A stretch of 64,000 nt of DNA from Pseudomonas kribbensis (lineage in GTDB: Bacteria; Pseudomonadota; Gammaproteobacteria; Pseudomonadales; Pseudomonadaceae): assembly GCF_003352185.1 (NCBI RefSeq), contig NZ_CP029608.1, positions 3,472,001 through 3,536,000 on the forward strand, read 5' to 3'. A program made the translations under genes and the position numbers. Positions 49,498 through 59,400 of the stretch are shown here, piece after piece (position 1 is the stretch's first letter; the number at the start of each line of letters is the position of its first letter). The notes under the pieces are model-generated. The model saw nothing but the letters and a program-made list of their open reading frames with translations. It had not been told where the DNA came from and did no database searches.

Positions 49498-50385
49498 TTA
49501 GCCGATGCGCAGTGCGCGCAGGTCGAGGTGGCCGTCCTTGAGCGGCGGGCACCAGTAGTAGCCGCCGGTGATCGGCCGGCTGATGCGGTACAGGCCGTCG
49601 GTGATGCCATCTTCCAGACCACTCATGCGGCGCAGCTGTGCTTCGAAGGCATCGAGGGAGAAACCGAACGCCAGGAACATCAGGCCGGCGCGGTCACCTT
49701 CGATCCACGGCATTGAACGGCGCACGACGAAGGCTTCCGGAGCGAAGCTTTCCTGGGCGGTGCGCTTGACGTGGGCGGACACCGGGGCGTCGTCGATCTC
49801 TTCGTTGTCGCTCAGGCGACGGCCCATGATGTTGTCTTTGTCCTCGGCGGACAACGCATGGAACCCCTTGAGGTCGTGCTGCCATTGCTGGATCGCGGCG
49901 AAGCTGCCACCGACCAGACCGTCGGCGCCTTCACTTTGCAGTGCGGCGGCGATGGCGGCTTCGTCATGAGGGTTTTCGGTGCCGTCTTCATAACCGGTCA
50001 GGTCATGGCCGTCCTTGTGGCGGAAGGCTTCCTGCATCTGCACCAGACGCAGCGCCGGGGCCAGTGCGGCCTCAAGTGCAGTGCTGCGGTTGAGCAGCTC
50101 GCCACGGTCGACGCCGTGCAGCCAGACCCACAGGGCGTGCTGGGTCGACGGGTTTTCCACGCCAACGCCGGTCAGCGCCGGGAAGCTGCGCAGGCCGTCG
50201 ATGTTCACATTCAGGGCCTTGGCCAGGGATTCACCGAAACCGACCACCGCCGACTTGCCGTCCACCAGGTTCAGCAGGTTGTCGATCGCCTGCGGCAGCG
50301 CTTCAACCGACTCGAGGGCGAAAAACAGGTGACGTGCTTGCGGCGGAACTGGGGTGGCGAGGATGCCCGGCTGGTAGTAACTCAT
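49498..50385 (-). CDS. Dyp-type haem peroxidase (YfeX-like)
   Basis: 295 residues, class of bacterial cytoplasmic Dyp peroxidases. The family signature GYEDGTENP (GxxDG, catalytic Asp) is at about 145-153, the proximal haem His is probably in HVKRTAQESF, and the distal Arg in RRSMPWI. No signal peptide; not next to an encapsulin gene. It oxidises dyes and phenolic or porphyrinogen substrates with peroxide in related species. First of a two-gene transcript with the Gfo/Idh/MocA gene. Confidence 0.92.
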   Translation of the reverse strand: MSYYQPGILATPVPPQARHLFFALESVEALPQAIDNLLNLVDGKSAVVGFGESLAKALNVNIDGLRSFPALTGVGVENPSTQHALWVWLHGVDRGELLNRSTALEAALAPALRLVQMQEAFRHKDGHDLTGYEDGTENPHDEAAIAAALQSEGADGLVGGSFAAIQQWQHDLKGFHALSAEDKDNIMGRRLSDNEEIDDAPVSAHVKRTAQESFAPEAFVVRRSMPWIEGDRAGLMFLAFGFSLDAFEAQLRRMSGLEDGITDGLYRISRPITGGYYWCPPLKDGHLDLRALRIG

Positions 50386-50442
50386 GTGAACTCCTTGGGA
50401 AAGAGCGCGGAGTTTAACTGTAGCCGGAGGGTTTGTGTGGGA

Positions 50443-51489
50443 TCAGATGACGCACTCGTTGCGCCACGCGCTCGGGCTTTTGCCGGTCCAGCGCTTGAAC
50501 GCCCGACGAAAGCTGCGCACGTCGCTATAGCCGACCTCCTCGGTAATACGCTCGATCGGCATATCAGGATTGGCCAGCAAACTCATGGTGCGCGCCTGCC
50601 GCACCTGCTCCAGCAGCGCCTCGAATGTCAATGAGTGCTCAGTCAGACGCCGGCGCAAAGTGCGGCTGCTCATGTTCAAGTCGCCGGCAATCTTTTCAAT
50701 GTGGCTGCCCCGGCTCAGGTCCCGGGCAATGGCGCGCTCCACAGCCTGGATCAGATCGAGCTTCTGATGCACCTGCGCGGCTTCCAGCTCCAGCAGTTTG
50801 ACTGCCTGACGCAACGCCAGTGAATGGTGGTTGGGCAGGTTCACATCCAGCCATTGCACGTCGATCAGCATGCGATTGTGCAGGCAACCGAAGCGTACGT
50901 CCGGCCCCAACAGCCGTCGGTATTCATCGACGTAATCCGGCGCCGCGTGGACGAACTCCACGGCAATCGGCTTGAACGTCTCGCCCACCAGCGCCCGGCC
51001 GTAGACCAGCAGGCTGGCGTAAAACTCTTCGACGGCGAATATCTGCACCTCAGCGAACGGCAAGCGGCACTCCACGTCGACGTGCACCTGCTCGCCCACC
51101 ACATCCACGCTGATCACCACGATGCCGCCGGACGTGTGCTGATGGCGAATGCCCAGCTCGAACGCATCGCGCAGGTTCTTGCACAGCGACAGCACATGCC
51201 CGAGCAAACCCAGGGTGCCGAGCACGTTCTGCGCGCCGACCCACAGGCCCAGCCCCTGATTGGGCAAGGCCTTGAGCGCCCGCTGGATCATGGCCACGGC
51301 CTGGCGATAGGAAATCCGCTGCGACGGATCCTGCAGATCCTCGACGTCAAAGCCCAGGCCACGGCACAGGCTTTGCGGCTCGATGCCCTTGTTGGCGGCG
51401 ACTTCGGCCAGGGTCTGCAGCAGAAATGGCGACACCAGCGCCAGATCGAAGGTGGGGTCTTGGAGTTTTGCGTTCATGGGGGCTGACAT
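50443..51489 (-). CDS. AraC-family transcriptional regulator with Arabinose_bd-type N-terminal domain
   Basis: 348 residues (or 344 from ATG 51477). The N-terminal effector part (about 10-210: SPFLLQTLAEVAANKGIEPQSLCRGLGFDVEDLQDPSQRISYRQAVAMIQRALK, FELGIRHQHTSGGIVVI) is the long type found in OruR/SphR/ArgR-like regulators. The C-terminal double HTH has GDLNMSSRTLRRRLTEHSLTFEALLEQVRQARTMSLL and ITEEVGYSDVRSFRRAFKRWTGKSPSAWR. Divergent from the SphA-like outer membrane gene, so it probably activates that gene. Similarity in layout to the SphR-SphA pair for sphingosine response is suggestive only. Confidence 0.9.
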   Translation of the reverse strand: MSAPMNAKLQDPTFDLALVSPFLLQTLAEVAANKGIEPQSLCRGLGFDVEDLQDPSQRISYRQAVAMIQRALKALPNQGLGLWVGAQNVLGTLGLLGHVLSLCKNLRDAFELGIRHQHTSGGIVVISVDVVGEQVHVDVECRLPFAEVQIFAVEEFYASLLVYGRALVGETFKPIAVEFVHAAPDYVDEYRRLLGPDVRFGCLHNRMLIDVQWLDVNLPNHHSLALRQAVKLLELEAAQVHQKLDLIQAVERAIARDLSRGSHIEKIAGDLNMSSRTLRRRLTEHSLTFEALLEQVRQARTMSLLANPDMPIERITEEVGYSDVRSFRRAFKRWTGKSPSAWRNECVI

Positions 51490-51688
51490 TCCGGATCACG
51501 CTGAATTGTTATTTTTGTTACCGGTTATGTCGAAGGAAGTTAGCACAGGGTTGGTGGACTGTCCGCAGAAGCCCCCTTCCGTGTCCGCCAATACCCTGCC
51601 CCGGCGTGCGCCAAGGGCTTATTTCTATAGTGGCCGGGCGTCCTGCGCGCCGGCGGTGCGCCCAAACACAATAATAATGAGGACGGAC

Positions 51689-52636
51689 ATGACCCCGAAC
51701 CGCGCGACATTCCCTGTGCGACTGGCGCTGAGCCTGCTCGGCTGCGCCACCACCCTGCCGGCGCTGGCCACCGAAGCCGGCGTCGACAATATCGGCCCCG
51801 GCACCGACGGCTTCTTCATGCTGCCGCTGGAGGTCGACAGCCTTCCCGAGAACATGGTCGCCTTCAACCTCTACTACAACCATTACAAGGCGACCAAGCT
51901 CAATATCAGCTCGTTCGGCGGCAAGGTGCCGAATGTCGAGATCGAATCCACGGCGGTCATCCCGCGCATCGATTACCTGAGCCCGGTGCGGGTGTTCGGC
52001 GGACGCCTGGCCGGCTACATCGCCCAGCCATGGCTGAAGCAGGAAGTCTCGGTGTTCGGCCAGAGCGACACCCGCGAAGGCATGGGCGATACCACCATCG
52101 CCCCGATCATCCTGTGGGACATGGGCAAGAACCTGACCCTCGGCGCTGCGGTGGAAATCACCGTCCCCACCGGCGAATACAGCGTCGATCGGCTGGCCAA
52201 CACCAGCAACAATTTCTACACCTACAAGCCGCTGTTCTCCTTCACCTGGCTGCCGACGGACAACACCGAAGTCTCGATGAAGACCACCTACAGCTTCAAC
52301 GAGAAGAACAAGGACACCGACTACAAGTCCGGGCAGATCTTCCACTTCGATTACTCGGCCAGCTACAAGATCACCGACGACCTGATGCTCGGCGTCAATG
52401 GCTATTACCTCAAGCAGACCACCGACGACAAACAGTTCGGCCACACCGTGCAGTTCGCCGGCCAGGACGTTGACGACGGCGTGCGCGGCCAGGTGTTCGC
52501 CATCGGCCCGGCGCTGCACTTCACCTTCCTCAAGTACGCCAGTGCGGAAATCCGCTGGGCCAGGGAGTTCGACGTGGAGAACCGGCCGGAGGGCGATATG
52601 TTGTGGGCGAAGGTGAGTATTCCGTACGCGTTCTGA
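51689..52636 (+). CDS. SphA-like outer membrane protein (MetA-pathway/transporter family)
   Basis: 315 residues from ATG 51689 (GAGG five bases upstream). Signal peptide about 1-27 (CATTLPALA). The SphA/MetA-pathway pattern is seen in GPGTDGFFMLPLEVDSLPENMVAFNLYYNHYKATKL and AYIAQPWLK-type segments, DTTIAPIILWDMGKNLTLGAAVEITVPTGEYSVDRLANTSNNFYTYKPLFSFTWLPT. Beta-barrel with terminal Phe (SIPYAF). Family members help degrade or sense hydrophobic compounds (phenols, sphingosine). Divergent from the AraC gene at 50443; no sphBCD-type genes follow. The 199-base gap between them holds the divergent promoters. Confidence 0.85.
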   Translation: MTPNRATFPVRLALSLLGCATTLPALATEAGVDNIGPGTDGFFMLPLEVDSLPENMVAFNLYYNHYKATKLNISSFGGKVPNVEIESTAVIPRIDYLSPVRVFGGRLAGYIAQPWLKQEVSVFGQSDTREGMGDTTIAPIILWDMGKNLTLGAAVEITVPTGEYSVDRLANTSNNFYTYKPLFSFTWLPTDNTEVSMKTTYSFNEKNKDTDYKSGQIFHFDYSASYKITDDLMLGVNGYYLKQTTDDKQFGHTVQFAGQDVDDGVRGQVFAIGPALHFTFLKYASAEIRWAREFDVENRPEGDMLWAKVSIPYAF

Positions 52637-52891
52637 GCGTATTTGTAGGAAAGCACGTGCGGATTTGTAGGCTGAAAACCTGAAAAACGCTGGGGTGGAA
52701 TAGGCCTACAGCGGCGGTCGAGATTGCCGGACAACGGAGGGAAACGTCCGGCAGATTTGAAAGGGGGGCTTGCAGATACTGGGTCCCGCTACCTCATGGT
52801 TCCTTAAGGGCTCATGGGGTGCATCGTCTGCCAGTGACGACAATGGGCCATTCCCCCCCTTAGACTGCTGAAATTGATCACGGAGATCACT
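52637..52891. other. intergenic region before the ParD-like gene, with one hairpin
   Basis: 255 bases without a supported gene. TGCCGGAC (52725-52732) and GTCCGGCA (52746-52753) form a perfect 8-base inverted repeat around 13 bases; it lacks a T-run. The rest contains a GATTTGTAGG-like repeat (TTTGTAGG at 52645 and 52664) and the promoter region of the toxin-antitoxin pair. Minus-strand frames here are short and unsupported. Confidence 0.4.
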
Positions 52892-53086
52892 ATGAGCATA
52901 TTGCATTCCCCGTTTTACTCTGACTTCGAATCCGAAGAAGAGGCAGAGAGCTACGATCGCTGGTTTCGTGCCAAGGTGCAGGCTGTACTGGATGATCCTC
53001 GCCCGGGTATTCCCCATGAGGAAGCCATGGTGCGGCTCGACCAACTATTAGAAGAGAGACGCAAGAATCGACGCGCTGCCGCTTGA
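52892..53086 (+). CDS. ParD/RelB-like antitoxin (stability determinant type)
   Basis: 64 residues from ATG 52892, with CGGAG six bases upstream; an ATG at 52874 lies before the ribosome binding site. Short, charged and helical: SDFESEEEAESYDRWFRAKVQAVLDDPRPGIPHEEAMVRLDQLLEERRKNRRAAA. The DPRPGIPHEEAM segment is the usual mark of antitoxins paired with ParE toxins. The last bases overlap the open frame of the toxin, which continues directly after. Confidence 0.85.
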   Translation: MSILHSPFYSDFESEEEAESYDRWFRAKVQAVLDDPRPGIPHEEAMVRLDQLLEERRKNRRAAA

Positions 53087-53360
53087 ATGGAGCAATCAAG
53101 CTCTGGACGATCTGGCTGACATTATCGATTACGTTGAACAATACAACTCAAACGCTTCAACGGCTCTGCAACACAAGGTTGGTGCAGCAACGCAAAGGCT
53201 TTCATCAATCCCCTATGGTTACCGGTCCGGTCGAGTGCCAGGCACTCGGGAAATGGTGGTCAATCCAAACTATCTGCTGGTCTATCGAGTGAACGGCCGC
53301 ATCAAAATACTGACGTTAGTCCACACCCGACGACAATACCCACGAACCTCATCAACCTAA
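53067..53360 (+). CDS. RelE/ParE-family toxin with no ordinary start codon
   Basis: The frame is open from 53052 to TAA 53360 and encodes about 92 conserved residues from LEWSNQALDDLADIIDYVEQ onwards: HKVGAATQRLSSIPYGYRSG and TREMVVNPNYLLVYRVNGRIKILTLVHTRRQYP are classic ParE features. The frame has no ATG, GTG or TTG ahead of the core. The plausible initiators are ATC 53067 (with GAGAG eight bases upstream) or CTG 53076, both inside the antitoxin gene; the entry uses ATC. No internal stop is present. It may be made by an unusual start, by coupling, or be silenced by mutation of its start. ParE proteins target DNA gyrase; RelE proteins cut mRNA. Confidence 0.75.
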   Translation: MDALPLEWSNQALDDLADIIDYVEQYNSNASTALQHKVGAATQRLSSIPYGYRSGRVPGTREMVVNPNYLLVYRVNGRIKILTLVHTRRQYPRTSST

Positions 53361-53386
53361 AAAAAAGGGCGGCCAAATGGCCGCCC
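53361..53386 (-). terminator. rho-independent terminator for the giant exoprotein gene
   Basis: GGGCGGCC (53367-53374) pairs with GGCCGCCC (53379-53386) around AAAT, and on the minus strand a run of Ts follows (complement of the A-run before 53367). It lies 24 bases past the exoprotein stop codon. On the plus strand it also ends close behind the toxin frame but has no T-run there. Confidence 0.85.
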
Positions 53387-53409
53387 GAAGCGTACTACAC
53401 GAGAGTCCT

Positions 53410-56400
53410 TTACAACGTCAGCTGCCCCCGCTCCTCCTCGGTCAGCTGCTGTTTCGCCTGTTCATCCAGCACCCCGGCGCCCAGCACCTGCACCGGGCTG
53501 TTGGGGTTGTAGCCCTGCGTCGGTGCACGGCTGGCGCCATCGCGGGTCGGGGCCAGTTGCTCGTTGCCGAAACTCAGCACCTGCACGGTGAACACCGAGG
53601 CCTGGTTCTGGCGCGACGCGGCTTGTTGCTGACGGGCGACGTCTTCCGCTGCCTGGGTCGCCGATGACGCGGCGGAACTGGCCGAGGTAATCGCCCCGGT
53701 ATTGACCGCCGAAACCACCGGCACACCGGTCGCCTTGCCCTGCACCGAGATGTTGGCGGCGTTGACCACCGTCAGCGCGGCGATGTTGACGTTGCCCGAG
53801 ACGCGAATCCCCGCCTCGCCCGCATCGATGGTGCCCAGCGGCGCGATCAGATCGATGTCGCCCGGAGCCACTTCGGCAATCGGGTTGAGCGTGGCAATAC
53901 CGGCGCCAGTGCTCGGCACCGATGGCGACAGGGTCGCGTTGCCCCATGTGTCGTACACGCGTTTCGGCGGCGTGTAGACCACGGTGGTTTTCGAGCCGCG
54001 ACCGGCGTTGATGTCGCCCGAGGCGGACCAGCCCAGAATCGAGCCACCGAATGTGGTCATGATCCGGCTCTGTCCCAGCAGAATGCTGCCCTCGGAGTAG
54101 AGCTGAATGTTGCCCGAGCCCTGGGTGATGATCCCCGCCGTGGATGGCGGCGCCGCGCCTTCGATGCCGAACACCTGACCGCCGCCCGGAGTGAGCATCT
54201 GGATGTCACCACCGAACAGCGTCTTGACCCCGGCGCCGCCGTAAAGCGTGATATCGCCGTCATAACGGATCGGGTTGCCGGCCACATCGGTGGTCGGGAA
54301 CAGCGAAGCAATGGCGTTGCGTCCGCGCAGGTAACTGCCTTTGCGCGGGCCATCGGCGTCGTTGTATTCCAGGCCACCGGCACGCAATTCGGCGAAGTAC
54401 ACCTGACGGGCGAAGATCGCCTGCTCGGCACTTGGCAACGCAGCGAAGAAGGCTTGCGCCTGTTCGGCGTTGCCGCTGAAGCCGTAGCCGAGGGTCAGCC
54501 AGCTCTGCAATTCGTCGAGGTAAGTCTTGACCACTTTGCCTGGCTGCCCGTTGAGCGACGCATTCGGGTCGGCGAGGTTCTGCGGGTTCAGATAACGGGC
54601 GATAAACCGCGAGTAGTCCGGCCCCTGCTGGCCCACACCGGCCTGCAATACCACGCTGGCCCCCGGTTGTTTATCGCTTGCCACCAGCGAGCCGAGGCTG
54701 GTGATGCTGGCGCGGTTCTCCATCAGGATGTTGCGCCCGGCATTGATATCGAGCACGCCGGGGCCGGCGATATCGAAGCTGCTGTAGAGAATATCGCGCC
54801 CGGCAGAAACGCGAGAGATGTCTCGTGGATCGTTATGGACAAACAGGTTGCCGGTGGAAGAAATATCATCCTTGCCGTTGCTTATTTCCGAACTCGGTAC
54901 TGCCGTAGGCTGCCCCAGGGTGGTGCCGGAGGCGACGATGTCACGACCGGCGATCATCCACACGGGCCCGGCGGCTTCGTACCAGGTGCGTCTGGAAGTG
55001 GAAAAACTCAACGTTTCGCCACTGCGAATACCTACCAGGTCCCCCGTCAGTGCGTAGAACCGCGCCGGCCCCTGTACGTCGTTCAAACCCGAATAGCTGT
55101 TGGGACCAAAGGCAAATAGCGGATATCGCATGTTGCCCTGGGGTGCCACGCCATCCTCGCTGTAGTTGGTGCGTAGCGGTTTACTGGCGTTGCTGTTGGC
55201 ATACGTGTTGAACGCCGGGTTGAACGGTGTGGTAATGGCCGTCGGGCTGGCACCCGACTGGTTGATCGCATAGCCACCCGCGTAGATGGAGTCACCTGCC
55301 AACAGTTCAAGCTGTCCCGACTTCGACGGTGCCAGGAGCAGCGAGTAACCTTGCAGCGGGTAGTTGTCTACGCCAGTGAACGTCGCGGACGGCCCTGCAT
55401 AGATGGACCCCTGCCCCGCCACCGCGCGTAGTATCGATGGATAGACAAACCGACCATCGGTAGGCGAGGTATTGCGTCCCGTGATCAAGCCGTTGGAGGT
55501 ATTGAACTCGGATATCTGTGTGCCCGGCGTTAGGTTCCCGCCAGCCGAGAACAGATCGATTGCGGTGTGGTCAGTCCACAATGAGAAGCCGCTCAGAGTA
55601 CCGCCCTGCTGAACGCTACCGTTGGCGGCCATGATCGGGCTGGCGTTCATCAGACTCACTCGCCCAGGATCCCCTGCACCGCCCAACACCAGATCACCTC
55701 GGCTGCTCAGGCTCATGCCCGAGTCTCCCGGAATCAGCACCACGCCTCCGGAAGCGCTACCAGTGGTCGAGGTAAATGGATCAAGTGCCCGGGTTTCCCG
55801 AAGATCATTGACCACGGCGCTGGCGCCGTACTGCAGGTTGATGCCACCCAGTGCCCCACCCGTCATCCGTGCCGCACCGCGCAGGTTGATCAGCGCACCT
55901 TGCAGATCATGGACCGGTTTGCCGATACCGGTTTCTCCTGCCCGCGCTTGCAGCGACGGGTTGAACGTACCGCCGATTCGAATATCCATGTCGCCACCAC
56001 CGGTCATCTGCACGCTGCCATCGCTGGCGACTCGACCGGTGCTGCCGACTGCGACGATCAGACCTTGGCTTCGAGGATTGTTCACGGCATCCCCCAACGG
56101 CTTGAGCATGCCGGCATCACCACCGGCCCGCAGGCTGATATTACCGCCGCCCAAAGTGCCAAAACCGGTGAACCCGACCAGGTACGGTTCGGTATTGGTG
56201 TTCGTGTCTGGCATCAATTGGGTGGCATAGCTGCCGAAGTTGATCCACCAGGCCGTGGGCATATCCGGGTTGCCCGTGCCTTGGCGCCACAGCCAGTTGC
56301 CCACCGCGACACTTGCGATCTGCTCCCGGGTTCCACCTGAAGTCGATCGAATTTTCTGACCTACCGAATCGCCCGAAACAGACCCGCCCGCGTTGATCGT

Positions 56401-59400
56401 CAGATTGCCGCCCATCTGCGGATACCAGGCCTGATAAAGACTGTCGGTGCCGCCGTTGACCCATTTTTCATAATCGGCACCGGCAGTGCCCAGCACCGAA
56501 TTACTGTCCGAGAGATGTCCGCGTTTCTGGTTATACCGCGGGTCGACATTCGCTGACTGTGTACCGGCGGTATACACGCCAAACGGTGAATCCATGCTCA
56601 GGTTGCCGGCAGCCATCAGATCGAGGTCGCCAGTACCGGTGCGCAAGACGCTGAACATCTGGCTGTGGGCCTTGGCGGTTGTGCCGGGATTATTGCCGAT
56701 GCAGAACTCCGGATAGATCTCGCAAAGGATCTGATACTCCTCGGGAACGGGTTCGTAGTCAGGTCCTTGACCACTGCCCGGCGCCCAGACCCAGCGTGCC
56801 ATCGGCACACAGAGCCCTTCTATCTGCGCACAGATCTCCAATTGGTCATCGGGCACAGGGTAATACCCCGGAAGGTCATACGGATTGTCCGGTGCCCACA
56901 CGAGTATCCCCGTTGCCTGGATAAGTGTGACACCGTAATGAGTGTCCGCCAGCCGCAGATTGCCATCGGTGGTGACAGGCTTCACGGCACGGCTGTCTGC
57001 CGCCTCAAGATCGGCACCGGCCACCGCACGCATCGACCATGACGCACTGCCCGAAGGCAACATACTGGCCAACGCCCAGTTCTTGCCTTGCTGCGTGCCG
57101 CTGAACGGACGCAGTTCAATCAGCGAAGTGCCATCGGCAAGCTTTACATCAGTCATCGAAGGAATCAGCGAGCCGCGCAGCAAGGCCAGCGCGCTACTCA
57201 GTTTCACGCCGGAAACCGTTAAAAGATCGAGGTCGAAAACCCCTGGCAGCGGCACGCCCTTGGGCCAGGTCATGGCCTGCAGACTCGTCGCCTTGTTCAG
57301 GCGGATACCGGCCCCCAGGCGAGTGTTCGCCGGCAACGTCACACTTTCGCCGAGCAACGTTCCCGCCGCGTACAGCAGATTTCCGCTGGCATCATGGATA
57401 GCCCCCGCCAGCACAGTGCCGGCGCTGAACGTGTACGCCTCGCCCAGTACCGCCTGGGTCGGCAGCAACGTGCCACTGGCCAGTCGCGCGCCTTGGATCG
57501 TCACGTCGTAATTGAGCGTCGCGCCCACCGGAAACTGCGTGCCCTCGGCCAGCGTCACCCCACTGCCCGGCACGATCAGATCGCCACCGAACGGCTGCAC
57601 ACCGGCAATCAGTTTCCAGCCAGCGTCATCCTTGGTTTCCGATGGCGGCGCGAAGCCGTCGTTGATGCTGCCGTAAATGTCGAGGTTGCCACCGGCACGA
57701 ATCACCAGGCTGCCGGCTTCCCCTGACCCGTACACCAACGGGTTCAGTCGCGTGTGCGGATTGAGACTGGCGTAGCGATAGCCGGACAAATCCAGATCGC
57801 CCTCCACCACCAGATCACCGTCGGCAGTCTTGCTGGCGATCTCCACGCCCGGCCGCAGATGGAATGCATCGGCGTAGGTGGCGTTATTCAGTCCGGCGAG
57901 TTTGCGTTGCAACAGATCACCGTTACCCAAAGCAGCGTTGATAAAGTCTTTGCTGTCACCGTGAATGCGATCGAGCATGGCCTGATCAATCACTTGATAC
58001 GGCCGACCACTGACCGCCTGATCGACACCATCGCGGGCATCGGTGTAGCGGCGCATGCCATTGAGCCCGATAGAGCGTGCGCCCTGAATGGTCAACACAC
58101 CGCTGGCGTCGATGGCGATGTCATTGCTGCCCAGACGTGGCGCGTTCAGTTCCAGCGTGCCGCGCAGCATTCCATCGTGTTGCCCGGCGAGGAAACCGGG
58201 CACGGCATCGGTGCCGTGGCGCAGGTCGATGCGCGCACCGCTGCCCAGCGTGAGCAAACCATTACCGGAGCTGAGTTCGACCGTGGCACGGTTCGGCGCA
58301 TCGATGATCTTGCCGTAGCTGTCGACCCGCAGTACGCGGCCATGGGCATCGAGCACGCTGTTGCCCGCCAGGGTCAGACCGTTTTTCGCCGACAGACGAA
58401 TGCTGCCGACACGCTCGCCACTGGCGTCGATCAGACCGGCCACCGTCAGGCTGCCGTTATCCACCGACACATTGACCTCACCGGCCTTGAGGCCGTCGCC
58501 GATCACCAGATTGCCTTGTTTGAGTTGCAGGCTGCGGCTGCCGTAAACCTGCCCGGCATTCAAACGCTGATTGAGCGCGGCAAACTGCTCGGTGGCGTCA
58601 CCACCCAGGCGCTGCGCACGAATGTCCACGCCTGCGGCCTTGTACGGCACCAGCGTGCCACCGGCGTCGTAGTAACCGCTGCTGCCGCCGACAATCTCGC
58701 CTTGCAGATCAACCATCCCGGCCGCATCGGCCAATGCGACGACGCTGAGATTACCCGCCTGATTATTCCTCGCCGACAGATCGATCCGCGAGCCCGCGGC
58801 CTGACGAATGTTGCCGTTGGCGCTGTACAGCGATATGTCGCCACCCCAGCTGTACTTGCTGACATCGTTGAACGGCAAGGTGCGTCCGGACAGCTCCAGC
58901 ACGGAATTGCCGCCGAGGGTCAAATCGCCTTCGGACTTCACCGTCAGCTTGCCGCTGGCCAGTGCGATTCGGCTGTCGAGCACGACATCGCGGGCTTCAA
59001 GGTTCAACTCTGCACCCAGGGCATTGGCCACGCCGGCAGCCCCGGCGCCGCTTAATGTCAGACTATTGCCGGCCTTGAGCAGGCTGACTGATGCCGCCTC
59101 GCCAGTGAGCAACGGCGTACGCAGATTCAGATTGCCGCCGCTGTAGCTGTAACCCTTGACCGGATCGTAAGCGCCCTGCTCCTGATAAACCGCCAGGCTG
59201 CCCTTGTGATTGGCGGTGATGCGGTCGCTGGCGCTCAGGTTGACGTTGGCGAAACCCAGCGCCAAGCGATTGTTCTGATCCAGTCCGCTGGCCTGAGGCA
59301 TCGGGCCATAACCCAGCTCGATACGCTGGGCCTGAATGTCCAGCGTGCCACTGCCGGTGCCCGCGCCGCCCGTGATGACTGCGCCCGGGCTCTGGGTCGC

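Noticed and set aside
52706..53044. 112-codon minus-strand frame upstream of the ParD-like gene
   Set aside because: It is antisense to the antitoxin and has no start signal or recognisable domain.
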